NCBI RefSeq assembly: GCF_037042905.1
Contig: NC_087252.1
Span: 22,399,701 to 22,463,700 of the forward strand
DNA: 64,000 bases
Direction: 5' to 3'
DNA from: Lytechinus pictus
Lineage: Eukaryota; Echinodermata; Echinoidea; Temnopleuroida; Toxopneustidae
Part shown: in pieces, positions 11,901 through 22,587 of the stretch
Position numbering within the stretch: position 1 is the first letter of the stretch
How the letters are laid out: every line of letters begins with the position of its first letter
Notes under the pieces: generated by a model
The model's database searches: none
What the model was told of the DNA's origin: nothing
What the model saw: the letters and a program-made list of their open reading frames with translations, nothing else
Made by a program: the position numbers and the translations under genes

Positions 11901-14900
11901 AGCCGATTGTGGCACAACTTTCTATGAGTGCGTGTTTAATTCATCAGCTCATTTGACACACAAATCATTCATAATTGTCTGGGAATGTTTACTGATAAAT
12001 TGTTTTCATCATGAAAGCCAAGGAGAAACAAAATAAATATACAATATAAATAAAACTTAAGATATTTTGGCTTTTCATAATTTCAAAACAGATTTAGACC
12101 ATGGTCTATTAAAGTTAAACGGGACTTCAGATTACGGGAACTCTGTTATTACCTGAAAGACAGTAAGATCCATATCTGGATCAAGATCATTCTCTAAATG
12201 TTCTCCTTCATCTAGATCCTGAAGGTAGTCTAGTACTGCTATACATTCCTCCTTCCTCTGGTTAACCTACAGGACAGGCATACAAATCTAAATGATTTAC
12301 TTAGATAAAGGTATTTAATATATAATTACCAACTACTTTAAGTCATTACTTTGTTATATAGATGCTTATTTGTTTATTTCAATCATTTATCAATTTGTTT
12401 GTAGATGTTTCTTCTTTTTTTTGTCTTTGATAATATATTTTTTCATTCATTTACTCATTCCTTCTTTCATTCATTCCATTAATCACTCACTCAATCGATC
12501 AATTATTCATTCATTCATTAAATCTTTCATTCAGTAATTCTTTTAATCATTAATCCATTAATTTATCCATTCATTCAATTAATCAAATCCAATCTTCCTT
12601 CCTTCCTTGTGTATACTCCCTACCCCCAAGAAAAAAAAAATTTCACCTGTCTTGTGCGTAGCTCCTGCTCCTCATACGCTGCTTTGTGATATGTAATCCA
12701 CTGCTGGTCAAACTCATTGGCCGTTCCATTGCTATTGTTGTTATTGATGATGAACGATGCACAAGCAGATTGATCTCTGCAATGTTAAGAGTTAGACAAA
12801 AATGCTGATTAATTTGTGTTGATATTGTGTTTTTTTTTTATTTCATCTATATCTATGTATTAATAGGAGTGGGCTATACATGGGTCAAAAATACTTTTTT
12901 GGTAATTTCAATATGACAACAGTTTTTTTTTATTCCTTGCAATGTATCTCAACATGAAATGACAATATTTTTTGTCTCGGGTCGGAGAAAAAAGTGTGCC
13001 GGGCCAAAATCCAAAATGGCCGCCAAAACCCCCCAAAATCACAGTTTTGGCCACAACTTTTTTATTTGGTGGTCAATTTCTCTGGTTTTGGTGTCTATTC
13101 ATATGTTTTTGGGGGGCAGGCAATTTGTTTTTCCTATAATTAGTACTTTTAAACCATTATTTGTAGAGTTAAAAGGTAATTATACCTAAATTTTCCAATT
13201 TTTGTTGCCTTTTTTCAGCCAAAAAGTAGGTTTTATCATCCCAGGGTTCTGGGATATTAGATGGTACGAGGTCAACAATAGCAAGCAGCTTCATATAGCT
13301 ATATTGCTTTTATTCCTCCACTTTAGGTTTTACAGATATTTGTGAAATATATCTTATTAAATAAAAAAATGTCAATTATCCATTGGGGCTATACAGTATA
13401 CATATGTACAATGTACTGTACATACATACTGCACTGCATAAATGCATTGGCCACCATGACAGATAACAAGGCTTGTATAAACTATAGTGTCATAGAAATG
13501 AGCTCTCAGGTTTAGAATTAGATGCCTCAGAAATTGAAGATATGTTTTGTCTCAGAAATTGAGGACATGTTTTGTCAAATATGCTAATTCAGGGGGCGGA
13601 GAGAGGTAATTTACACTGTAGCTATTCTGGGCCCCGTTGCATAAAAATTTACCATTATGTTAACTTAACTTAATGGTAACTTGTATGCAATCCTTTATTC
13701 TGATTGGCTGTTGATCAGCGTTACCATGATACTAGTAGTTACCTGACCCCATAAACATACATGTAGGCCAGTTAGACACCAGAACCAGGTTTAAAAAAAG
13801 CCTCTAAATGAAGAAGATATGGCTAAAAATGTGATGTACGTATATATACATGTATGTGATATTTACATGTGTAAGTGTAATTTACGTTGCTGGTTTCACC
13901 ATGTACATCAGCTGACAAGGAATCAAATTCACAATCTAATTCTAAACCTTTGAAGCTCATTTCTATGTCACTATAGTTTATATACAGGCCTTGTCATATG
14001 CCATGGTGGTCAATGCATGGATATATGCAGTGTAGTATGTACAGTGCATTATACACCATATAGCCCCTAAGGATAAATGAGATTTTCTTTTATTTGACAA
14101 GATATATTTCACAAATATTCGTAAAACCCAAAGTGGAGGAATAAAAGCAATATAGTTACATTATGCTGCTTGCTATTGTTGACCTCGTACCATCTAATAT
14201 TCCAGAACCCCAGGATGATAAAACCCACTTTTTGGCTGAAAAAAGGGCTACAAAATGGAAAAATGTAGGTATAATTACCTTCTAACTCTACAAATAATGG
14301 TTTAAAAGTACTAATTATAGGAAAAACAAATTGCCTGCCCCCAAAAACATATGAATAGACACCAAAACCAGAGAAAATGACCACCAAATAAAAAAGTTGT
14401 GGCCAAAACTGTGATTTTTGGGGGTTTTGGCGGCCATTTTGGATTTTGGCCAGGCACACTTTTTTCTCGGACCCGAGACAAAAAATATTGTCATTTCATG
14501 TTGAGATAAGGTAAAAGGAACACAAAAAAACTGTTCCCACAGTAAAACCAAAAATCACCCATTTATAGCCCACTCCTAGTATTAATCCATTCATTCAGTC
14601 AGTCAGTTCTTCATTCACTCATTCATTCTTTCATTCGTTCGTTTGGTCAGTCAGCCCGTCATTCATTTTTTTCATTCATTCCTTATATCATTTGTTTGTT
14701 GATTTATTCATTCATTCATTAAATCATTACATCATTCATTTGTTCATTCATTCATTCATTCAGTCAGTTTATAGTCAGGCGTTTGTTCACTTAATACATT
14801 AATTCATCCATTCATTCATTCATTCATTTTGTTCATTCATTTATGAAATCATTACATCATTTGTTTTTACACTCGTTCATTCATTCATCCATCCATCTAT

Positions 14901-17900
14901 CCATCAATGATCCATCCATTCACTCACTCTAACAATAATGCTACTTGCTAGATACCTGTGTTCCACCGCTGCTACAATACATCCGTGAGATGCAATATCC
15001 ATACATATACTGGTGTATGTTGTCCTACAGCCACCAAGTCCATGGCTGAAGATGATGACTGGATACTTGGTCTTGGAATCACTCAGTTTACCGTGCCAAC
15101 AGACAGGCAATGTGACTTTCGCTGCAACAAACAAGACAAGAGAAAGAGTAAACTGAACAAATTAATAATGTGTGTGGTAGCTCATTGCGTGTGTGTTATG
15201 AATACATGTAGGTAGTCTTAGAATAAACCTTTTGAAATATCCCTTAACCCTTTCCATGCGTACTTCGCTCCAATGCACACTTAATGCCGTGCAAACTTCA
15301 CATTTCACGCTCAAGCAACGCATTGTTTCCCTTCCCTGAAAATAATACAGCACATAGGGGTTCATGGCCCAGCACACAAAGAGTTTAATAGTACCAAGAA
15401 ACCAGCCTATCATTTTATTTGTAGAAGGAAAATGAAATATTTTGTGGAAAAAAGTAGTTTTTGCTACTTGGTAGCATAACAAAACTTTATCTTATCTCTC
15501 CCCACTTAATATCTAAACTTTCATACTTTTTATTTCGTGGCATCATTTTCTCGAAATATATTTATAACCTATTTCGGTTCCCATGTAGCAATCCCTCATG
15601 GCTGCTATTGTTTCACGTAGTTACCTGCTTATTATAGCTGGCCCCTGCATTTTTACCCAACATCAAGTGACCATAGCTGCAAGGATCGCAATTGTTATAT
15701 TCTGGGTTTTGACACTGCGTTGTATTGTCAAAAATGGCGTTATATTCACTAAAGTGATGTCACTTGCTGCTTACAAGTTGCATAATCAGGTAATTTATTT
15801 GATGTAAGAGCTAGTGTTAATGTGTCGATTGCATGAAGAATGCGCTTGCTGTATTTTCAAAATGTTTCTATTATGACGTAGATGGATCAGAGCTGCAGCA
15901 AGAATTTTGGGTTAATCATAGAGTCAGATGATGAATGCATTCTCTGATGGCAAATCCATATTGCCTGGTCTATCTTTTTAATACATAACATTTCAACTGC
16001 CCTCCGAAGCTATATTTTTACCTTGGGAGAATATTTTCCCTCAGCGCTGCGTGCTTCAGGCAAAATATAATCCCTTGGGAAAAATATAACTCCGTCAGGG
16101 AGAGGATATGTTATATTTAAACTCTAGGTAGGCAATATCTGTATAATATGCTGCACCTACCAGAATAATATAACATTGGGTAGTTCTTAGGTTAATAGAA
16201 TGTTATTGCAACCCTTGCCCCCATCCCCCCCCCCCCCAAACAAAATAGGGACTTAAAGCTTTGGCCCCTTTTCGGTGGAAGGGTTCATTTATTTCATGAC
16301 TCAGTGACTATGTAGCAGCTCTTAAAAACATATTGGATATCTTCTAGTAAGAAGTGCCTTTGGCAATAAGATACATTACATCAAAATATGTTTAAAATAT
16401 GTTAAAATATGTATGGAAGTTTCTAAAAGGAATATGTTTTGTAGGTACAAATGTGCAACCAAAAAATGTACAGTCCGTCTTCTCTTATCCGGCCTCCCCT
16501 TTACCGGAGCTCTCTATTATCAAGACACACACTTGCCTGGATTTTTTTATTTTTATTTAGTACGTGGGGAAATGAGATTTCAATCTAAACTCAAAATTCC
16601 AGAGCAAATTCACTTTGATTACATTTCAAATATAGTCTACCTACAACCACATTATATTTTGTGAAAATATCTTACCTAAATCACCCCAAAATCTTAGACA
16701 GGATAATTTTCCAGTAAATCAGGACACAGCACAACCATTTCATTGAGTTTTCGTTTTTTCCGGGAAAAAACAACACCTGTCTCACTAGCTAGCGCTAGGC
16801 CTCGATACGGACAGTGCCGTCTATCCTGTTTGAGCCTACAGTCATAACAATGGCTGACTTTGTGAAGCTCAATGCTCGCCGCAATAATCCAATTTTAAAA
16901 CTTAGTTTCATCAAGTCTTTCTCTTTCTTTCGAGGTAAGCTCGATGTATAGGCCTGTCTCAATCATTTCAGCAGGTAAATTATCCAAGAGTTTCGGTAAC
17001 CAATCAATTTCATTTCCGAAAAAAACGCCCATAATTTGCACTGACACTGCAGTGAATACTGTCTGTGTACGCCCACTACAATAGATTACCCGTGGCTACC
17101 ATTGGGGAGGCAGTTGCGTGTGTATTAATATTAAATAAATTCCTTATTATATTAAATAAATCCCTTATCCGGATTGGTCCTGGTCCCAACGTGTCCGGAT
17201 AAGAGAAGGTGGACTGTATTAAAAAAGATAGGGACACAAAAACTGTATGAAATGTGCTTATAATTGTAGAAAATAAATCTGATATTCTGTATTGTACCTG
17301 AAACTAGAAAGGACCTCATTATAAAAAATGTCAAACCATTTTTCAATTATCAATCACTTACATAGCAGCCACTTGAGGGTTACCCCAGCAAGCTTCTTGC
17401 CCACAACTGCCCCATAACCCTTGGCATACTGGGTGCCTGGGAGCCAAGGGGGCCTTGCTTTCTTAGGGGGGCCACCTGGAACCTTCTCCATCGGGTAGAA
17501 CAGCCGGAAGAACACCCTAGAATGAGATTACAATATTGTTTTAAAGATAGATGAAAGTAGTTGCAGTAAACAACAAGAAAGTCTTTACTTTTTATGTAAG
17601 CATCCATAAGATAGAGTCAAATGGTCTTCATTAAGGCTTGGTCCCACTGCACTTACGGATGCAGAGAGGATATAAACGGACAAGAATCTTGCCATCCATT
17701 TGAAAACATTATGTATCCGTTGTATGCTCTTTGCATACGTGTTTCATTATGAATATGTTTTGTGTCTGTCAGCCAGTGGGACCAGGGCTTTAAGTTTAAC
17801 TACAGAAATTCAGTTAACTATATTTGACCCTGGCAGTCCAGTGGGTGCTAAATCTGTCCTGTTACATTCATTATGTGCTGTATTACATTGTACCAATTTG

Positions 17901-20524
17901 ATATACTTTTCATTGCCAAAATAAAATAATAAGTCTGTAAAACCAAGATTAAATGTCACTCTATCATCGTGAATCTACATCTGGTACAGTTTTGAACATT
18001 GTGAAATCATGACATCTAAACTGAAAAAATGATCACGCTGTGGTTCGCCAACACAGATAGGCACATGTGGGACTGTGTATAATCATTGCTTGGAAAAAGG
18101 CCTGACATTTGGCTCGAAACCAATGCTTATTTTGCTAATTTCTCAGCAATTTACAAATTTTCTTCCAAAATCCTTTGGCACCTACTTTATTTATGCAAAC
18201 AGAAATGTAGGTGGTCATTTTATCGTTGTATTTTCATTTTGAAGTGGCATTTATCTTTAAATCAAACAATGAGAAATCTGCAACCAATTAAAAGAAATAC
18301 TTGCAATACATGGAATTTAAAGTTCAAGTCACCCCACAATAAATGAAAGTTTGTTTATCATCAGCTTCCTGACTGACTGGGATAATTTTGTAAAAACGAA
18401 TCAAACTTTAAAATGCCGACTTTCCTATAAATCTGCATCCACTTTTGATGAAATTTTCAGAGCTATCAGTCAATATGTTATTAGAGTGGACTGGCTTTTA
18501 AGAGTTAAAAAGTGTTTTTTTTTTCTAGTTGTTGTCTAATTCTAAATCCCTTATATTCAACATGCAGCCTAATTTTCTCACTTGTTCAAATTTATTTGAT
18601 TTTTAGCAATCAATTAGGAAATAAAGAAATTATTAAGTCAATATACAAATTTTACATTGATTTTCATGATTTTTCATTGTAATTTTCATAATTCATTTGT
18701 TGCCCTGAATAGGCTGACAAGTGGAACGCCTCTGGCAGTCTCGCCTGCATTACGCGATTTAATATAGCAGCAGTGCTAACTTTGAGAACTACTATAAAAT
18801 AATCATTCACAAAAACTCCATTCATATAATGACATAATACCACGTTCATTGACCATAAATGACATTTGAACGGTGACTTAAGACTTGTCAACTACATCCA
18901 TGTCCACATTTCAATCACTCTATCTATAAACTTTCAAAGTTATGATGGCAATTCAACAATTACCCCAACATGGCCTAAGTTTATTGACCTTAACTGACCT
19001 TTGACCTTGGTTTTGTGACCTGAAACTCACAGGGGATGTTCAGTGATACTTGATTACTCTTATATCCCAAGTTTTATGAACTAGATCCATAAACTTTCAG
19101 AGTTAGGATGGTAATTTAACAAATACCCCCAACACGGCCAAAGTTCATTGACCTTAAATGACCATTGACCATGGTCATGTGACCTGAAACTCGCACATGA
19201 TGTTTGCTAATACTTGATTAACCTTATGTCCAAGTTTCATGAACTAGATCCATAAATTTTCAAAGTTATGATAGTAATTCAACAAATACCCCCAACTTGA
19301 CCAAAGTTCATTGACCCTAAATGACCTTTGACCTTGGTCACGTGACCTGAAACTCGAGCAGGATGTTCACTAATACTTGATTAACCTTATGCCTAAGTTA
19401 CATGAACTAGGTCCATATACTTTTTAAGTTATGATGTCATTTCAAAAACTTAACCTTCGGTTAAGATTTTGAAAATAATTCTCCCAACATGGTCAAAGTT
19501 CATTGACCCTAAATGACCTTTGACCTTGGTCATGTGACCTGAAACTCAGGCAGGATGAGTAGTATTACTTGATTAACCTTATGTCCAAGTTTCATGAACT
19601 AGGTCCATATACTTTCTAAGTTATGATGTCATTTCAAAAACTTAACCTTAGGTTAAGATTTGATGTTGACGCCGCCGCCGCCGTCGGAAAAGCGGCGCCT
19701 ATAGTCTCGCTCTGCTATGCAGGCGAGACAAAAAATTGTGTTTTCAATGATAATCTGTGAACCCCATATTTTTCAACTATTTTTGAATTCTGAGAATTTT
19801 GCCCGTTTGCACTTGGGTGGTAATTTTATTAGATTCTGTTCAAACTCATTTTGAGGTCGATTAATTTGAGGAAGATTGAATGAATAATAAGAAAGTTATG
19901 TGCATTTGAATATTGAGATCACTAAGGCCATGTAGATCCTCCCATTGGCAATGCGACCAAGATCTGTGATGTCACACACGTACAACTCCCTCATTACTTT
20001 AGTACTTATTTCACTTATAATTATATTCTCACTTTTATAGAGTCTATCACAAGGTGAGGTGTTCTCTTTATGAGAGGACAAGTACAGAGGTTTCACAACA
20101 TTATATCATTGATGAATCATTTTGTCATATGATTAGAATGAGCAAAAAGAGATGTTTTGGGGTATATTTTCACTGTCCAAAAGGGGAGAGTTGTTCATCT
20201 GTGACATCATAGATCTTGGTCGCATTGCCAAAAGGAGGATCTCCATACCATTAGTGATCTCGACATTCAAATGCTCATAACTCTTCTATTGCTAGTCCTA
20301 TTTTACTCAAACTTTTGTTGATCTTATTCTTTGATTTTTCTGCTTTAACAAAAGCTAACTTGCTCCAAGAGTTTCATTCTCCTTTAAACTCATTTTCCAG
20401 CATTCCATGCTAATACGTACCCCGATGTAGAAAGACCAGCCATGATATCTCCGCATCCAACCCCATACGGCCCTCTTCCTTCCGGTATACGACGGGGTGA
20501 ACGGCCCTGACTTCTGCTTGCCAT
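5822..20524 (-). CDS. PAFAH2: PAFAH2-like platelet-activating factor acetylhydrolase, 10 exons, 444 aa
   Basis: Group VII/VIII phospholipase A2 family serine hydrolase; known members cleave the sn-2 acetyl or short oxidised acyl chain of PAF and oxidised phospholipids. I joined ten minus-strand exons (20421-20524, 17362-17516, 14956-15121, 12647-12776, 12153-12266, 10694-10785, 9614-9793, 8200-8348, 7243-7371, 5822-5937). All have GT donors and AG acceptors, and every phase agrees, giving 444 codons plus TAA. Seen motifs: GPYGVGCGDIM and VFFRLFYP near the N-terminus, IIFSHGLGG, VAAVEHR, GHSFGG with nucleophile Ser237, FDAWMFPL with Asp260, and GTVHQ with His318. Ser-to-Asp spacing is 23, as in the human enzymes. 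No signal peptide is seen and the N-terminal motifs resemble intracellular PAFAH2 more than secreted PLA2G7. The start ATG (20522-20524) follows a strong pyrimidine-rich acceptor at about 20540, so an upstream 5' exon is likely. The C-terminal tail of about 37 residues is very basic and longer than in vertebrate PAFAH2. Upstream exon and polyA site were not located. Confidence 0.9.
6850..6972 (-). mobile_element. SINE fragment
   Basis: Minus strand shows the same head and body as the 1740-2010 SINE (GGGTTGTGTGTTCAAATCCC, then CACCCTGGTGTTTAATGAG). The MITE at 6973 follows directly on the plus strand. Confidence 0.65.
6973..7229. mobile_element. MITE, CTTACAAAGAGTTGCGATTG family, copy 1
   Basis: Inverted ends GGGCCCGTCCTACAAAGAG and CTCTCTGTAAGAGACAGGGAC. 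Homologues at 45547-45805 and 62002-62251. It ends 13 bp from the 3' edge of PAF-AH exon 9. Confidence 0.7.
7238..7773 (-). repeat. Four-copy 134-bp tandem array of PAF-AH exon 9
   Basis: Exon-9 starts occur at 7371, 7505, 7639 and 7773, exactly 134 bp apart. Each unit carries about 100 bp of exon sequence plus an AT-rich spacer with an acceptor (ATCTTGTAG, or ATCGTGTAG in the unit nearest exon 8). The three units nearest exon 8 lack a clear donor. Read through, each stays open until the TAG of the next unit's acceptor. Units differ by only a few substitutions, for example Asp to Gly and Asn to His in the second. Confidence 0.92.
7243..7371 (-). CDS. PAFAH2: PAF-AH exon 9 (residues 364-407), last unit of a tandem exon array
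   Basis: Encodes LQFIDETDGLVSS, then DDLILIGTNVNL and an acidic EDEEIEPR stretch. This corresponds to the C-terminal LIEG...PGTNIN region of family members. Acceptor ATCTTGTAG, donor GTAAGC. It is the only one of four near-identical units with a good donor, so it is the one that can splice to exon 10. Confidence 0.85.
8200..8348 (-). CDS. PAFAH2: PAF-AH exon 8 with catalytic histidine (residues 314-364)
   Basis: Encodes GTVHQSQSDF (His318), then SSRGPLDPYMAM and AIRFLSNYL. The RGxLDPY signature is shared with vertebrate PAFAH2. Acceptor CTTTTCAG, donor GTATGT, ends in phase 1. Confidence 0.92.
8782..8926. repeat. Small inverted-repeat element
   Basis: GGAATGTAGTCGAGGCTGG and CCTGGCCTCAACTACATTCC form imperfect inverted ends around a GC-richer 145-bp stretch. 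Confidence 0.55.
9614..9793 (-). CDS. PAFAH2: PAF-AH exon 7 with catalytic aspartate (residues 254-314)
   Basis: Encodes CGVAFDAWMFPL (Asp260), then PMLFINTEKFQW and RRMVTVR, the family's order. Acceptor is TCTCTCTTTCAG, donor GTAAGT. Confidence 0.93.
10694..10785 (-). CDS. PAFAH2: PAF-AH exon 6 with catalytic serine (residues 224-254)
   Basis: Encodes GRMDLSDVAVCGHSFGG followed by ATTIACLSRDDRF. GHSFGG is the GXSXG nucleophile elbow, with Ser237. Acceptor is TTTTTTTTTACCAG, donor GTAAGA. Confidence 0.93.
11624..11771. repeat. Hairpin with ~65-bp arms
   Basis: AACCAGTTGTCTCACGATG at the left and CATCGTGAGACAACAGGTT at the right. The central TCTAGCAGC/GCTGCTAGA arms close around a loop of about 12 bases. 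Lies in PAF-AH intron 5. Confidence 0.75.
11870..12139. mobile_element. MITE, GTATTCTGAA family, copy 2
   Basis: Ends GGCCTGTATTCTAAACTCAG and GGACTTCAGATTACGGG. Shares CATAATTGTCTGGGAATG with the copy at 4982. Lies just downstream of the exon 5 donor of PAF-AH. Confidence 0.65.
12153..12266 (-). CDS. PAFAH2: PAF-AH exon 5 (residues 186-223)
   Basis: Encodes VNQRKEECIAVLDYLQDLDEG and an acidic run ending MDLTVFQ. The (V/H)xQRxxEC pattern matches vertebrate PAFAH. Acceptor TGTAG, donor GTAATA, phase 0 at both ends. A MITE (11870-12139) begins 13 bp inside the following intron. Confidence 0.85.
12430..12600. repeat. (ATTC)n-type imperfect microsatellite
   Basis: Irregular CATT/TCAT runs in PAF-AH intron 4. 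Confidence 0.7.
12647..12776 (-). CDS. PAFAH2: PAF-AH exon 4 (residues 142-185)
   Basis: Completes VEHRDQSA and continues with an Asn-rich stretch (from AATAACAACAATAGC), then a helix rich in Glu and Gln ending ELRTRQ. Acceptor ACATTGCAG, donor GTGAAA. This is the variable insertion between the EHRD and GHSFGG blocks in this family. Confidence 0.85.
12864..14578. mobile_element. 1.7-kb fold-back DNA transposon with ~650-bp inverted arms
   Basis: Ends TAGGAGTGGGCTATA and TATAGCCCACTCCTA. The arms contain the same GTCTCGGG...AAAATGGCCGCC block in opposite orientations. The flanks are a 7-bp direct repeat GTATTAA (12857-12863 and 14579-14585). The terminal sequence looks hAT-like, but the 7-bp duplication is one short of the usual 8. 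Sits in PAF-AH intron 3. No transposase is seen; open frames in the arms are mirror copies. Confidence 0.8.
14581..14935. repeat. (TTCA)n imperfect microsatellite
   Basis: Long run of ATTCATTC with interruptions, ending about 20 bp from PAF-AH exon 3. Confidence 0.8.
14956..15121 (-). CDS. PAFAH2: PAF-AH exon 3 with IIFSHGLGG (residues 87-142)
   Basis: Begins after TTGTTGCAG and encodes LPVCWHGKL, then YPVIIFSHGLGG and ICMDIASHG...VAAVEHR. This is the oxyanion-region block typical of PAFAH. The donor GTATCT is a little weak. Phase 1 in, phase 2 out. Confidence 0.9.
16471..17216. mobile_element. Tigger/pogo-like non-autonomous element
   Basis: Inverted ends CAGTCCGTCTTCTCTTATCC and GGATAAGAGAAGGTGGACTG, flanked on both sides by TA. 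CAG...TTATCCGG termini with TA duplication are typical of Tigger-type Tc1/mariner elements. No transposase frame is seen in its 746 bp. Confidence 0.75.
17362..17516 (-). CDS. PAFAH2: PAF-AH exon 2 (residues 35-87)
   Basis: Starts after TTCTAG-type acceptor sequence with the VFFRLFYP strand, then a Pro/Lys-rich loop, PPWLPGTQYAKGYG and a KWLL segment. Donor is GTAAGT; phase 2 in, phase 1 out. It matches the FxRLxYP...W(I/L)P region of PAF acetylhydrolases. Confidence 0.85.
17633..17791. mobile_element. Short MITE
   Basis: AAGGCTTGGTCCCACTG and CAGTGGGACCAGGGCTT are inverted ends. Lies just upstream of PAF-AH exon 2 in intron 1. Confidence 0.65.
18717..19735. mobile_element. Repeat element with internal ~170-bp tandem units rich in TGACCT, copy 1
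   Basis: Starts ACAAGTGGAACGCCTCTGGC and ends GGCGCCTATAGTCTCGCTC...GGCGAGACAAAA after a GCCGCCGCCGCCGTCGG stretch. The interior is repeated units with GTTCATTGACCTTAAATGACC and related text. A second copy is at 23932-24877. Confidence 0.75.
19868..20386. mobile_element. Fold-back element, copy 2 of the 701-1300 family
   Basis: Closely matches 770-1300, including the CACAAGGTGAGGTGTTCTC core. The left end is shortened. Ends about 35 bp from the exon 1 donor of PAF-AH. Confidence 0.75.
20421..20524 (-). CDS. PAFAH2: PAF-AH exon 1 (residues 1-35)
   Basis: Encodes MASRSQGRSP followed by RIPEGRGPYGVGCGDIM, the family's conserved N-terminal block. The donor GTACGT lies at 20415-20420 and the exon ends in phase 2. 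An acceptor (pyrimidine tract, then AAACACAG) just upstream means the exon continues 5' as untranslated sequence to about 20535-20539, or that an earlier coding exon exists. Confidence 0.85.
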
Positions 20525-21047
20525 CTTAGATGGACCTGTCTGTGTTTTAAAAAAAAAGGGAAAAAAAAACAATTTGAATTAGGGGGGCTACTTATAACCA
20601 TTTACTGCCTAAATATGCAACATTGGCAGGGAATAATTTTGCTTTACAAATTTGAATACTATTTTTGGTCATAAGAGAAAAGCTCTCACTATTAATGTAC
20701 AGTCCTACATGTATGTGACTTTATGAATAGCAGTCTTTCAAAAATGTGGAGCAAATTGCGGTGCGATACCAGGAAAATAATTCCCTGATTGGATAAGCTT
20801 TAACATTGCTAGGGTTTATAATTGATAGTCAATTGACAATGTCTAGTCCTATATTAAAACAAGATGTCATTCTGCTTCTTATTGTTCATGAATACAAGAT
20901 TTGAAAGATTAGGCATTATCTTGATCAGGACACTACAGCAAGACTTGTTCATGCATTCGTAATTAGCCATATTGATAATTGTAATGGCTACAGTTCTACA
21001 GCCTACATGTACATGCACAGCTGGCCTGGAGGCTCCTGGAGAGTAAA

Positions 21048-21114
21048 AATCAGTCTACTATACGTAGGCTTACTCTCCATGGAGAGTAAGCCTACGTACA
21101 TAGGAGACTGATTT
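21048..21114. repeat. Perfect 36-bp palindrome with extended arms
   Basis: 21062-21097 is a perfect palindrome centred on CCATGG (arms ACGTAGGCTTACTCTCCA). Flanking AAATCAGTCT/AGACTGATTT extends it imperfectly. Confidence 0.85.
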
Positions 21115-21655
21115 TCACGGTCCAGGGGCCCCGTTTCTCAACACCGTCATACAGGGCGTGACAAACCCGCTTGCCCGGGGCAAGTGAAAATGACGTGCGG
21201 GCAAGCATTTCTCAAAGTCAATTGCCCGATCGGGCAAGTGGTTGTTTTAAAAATGAACAAGATAAATTGAGTTAAGTTTAATAATTTTTTGATAAATTGC
21301 AATTATCGACCAATTATCTCTCATACAATGTCATACCAGTCAAAAAACAGTGGAAACATGTCAAATCAGCACCAATTTACCGACAAAAGGCGACAATTTA
21401 TCGCCAGCGGTCCCGTTCGATGGAGGCTGCCATCTTACTTTCTAAACTACAATGTGCGCATGCGCTACTAATCGACGAAGGAGCTAGCTGGGGAAACCCC
21501 TCTATCGCCCTCTGATCGCATGTACGGACGTACACGAGCAATCGCAATCGAGCCAGCCGAGTCTCGAGCTACACGTAGATCGCGCTGAATGCATGCAAGC
21601 TTCGGACTGACTCGGCCAGGACCAGACGTCCCATATTTTATTCATTTCTAAAACA

Positions 21656-21687
<32 letters not shown>

Positions 21688-21719
21688 AGAAACACCAAAT
21701 ATCATTAGGATTTTTGTTA

Positions 21720-22140
21720 TATGATTGGATTGTTTTTATTTGCTTGAAGTTTGAACTTTTTCCTCTTTCTTTCTTTTCTATCCTTCTATCTTTCCTCCTT
21801 GCCCTTTTTTGTTACATATCTATTTTTATTTCCTGATCCTTTCTCTCTCTCTCTCTGTTCATTTTCTTTCTTTCCTTCTTTCTCGTACTTGCCTTCTTTA
21901 TTACATTCCCTTTTTTTTTTTCCGTCATTCCTTCTCCCTTCCACTCGTTTTTATTTTCGTTCTATCTCTCCTTCCATTATTTTCTTCTTTTTTTCATTCT
22001 GGCCTCCCTTCATTCTTTCCTCCCTCTCTTTCCTCCTTTCTTTCTTTCATTATTTATTTCATTTTGTCCTTATTCTTTTCCCTTATACTTTCTTTCCCTT
22101 TCTTCCTTCCTTCCTGTTTTCTTCTTTCTTTCCAAGCATG
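21720..22140. repeat. Pyrimidine-rich tract
   Basis: About 400 bp of mixed TTTC/CTTC/TTCC. It yields long Phe/Ser/Leu-rich frames that are compositional only. Flanked by GGGCAAG-containing repeats at 21165-21240 and 22258-22300. Confidence 0.85.
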
Positions 22141-22498
22141 AAGGCCAGGACAACTTGAACAAGAGTCAAGAAAAAGAAATGCCAAGGGCAGCGCCAGTAA
22201 ATCAAGTTCAGCCAGGACAGAAAAGAATAATTAGGAGCAAAAGAATTTTTGAAAAAATCGGGCAAGCAAATTTTTTTATCACTTGCCCGACAGGGCAAGT
22301 GATGAATTTTTTTTTTGTAGAGGCCTGCCATCATACATGTAAGTCTAGATCAGAGATAGTGAGCTACTTGTCCGTTTCATGAAGCCCTCTGCGCCAAGAT
22401 CGGGGACAACAACCGACTATTAATATTTATGACACCTCCGAACCTGTCATAACTTTTTTCTAATGACGTAGTGGCATCACATGGGTAGACTATGCATG

Positions 22499-22587
22499 GA
22501 CCTGGCCTGGGAGGATTATCTATTGGGGGTGCTGAGCATTGTCACAGCACCCCAGTAAAAATAGAATAATCCTTCGTGGACAGGTCC
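22499..22587. mobile_element. Short inverted-repeat element
   Basis: GGACCTGGCCTGGGAGGATTAT and AATAATCCTTCGTGGACAGGTCC pair, with an inner GGGGTGCTG/CAGCACCCC stem. Confidence 0.6.

Noticed and set aside
12959-14551. Two similar open frames encoding GPKSKMAAKTP-like peptides
   Set aside because: They are mirror copies in the arms of the 12864-14578 fold-back element and have no other support.
21751-22158. 135-codon Phe/Ser/Leu-rich open frame
   Set aside because: It falls wholly within a pyrimidine-rich tract with no family resemblance.
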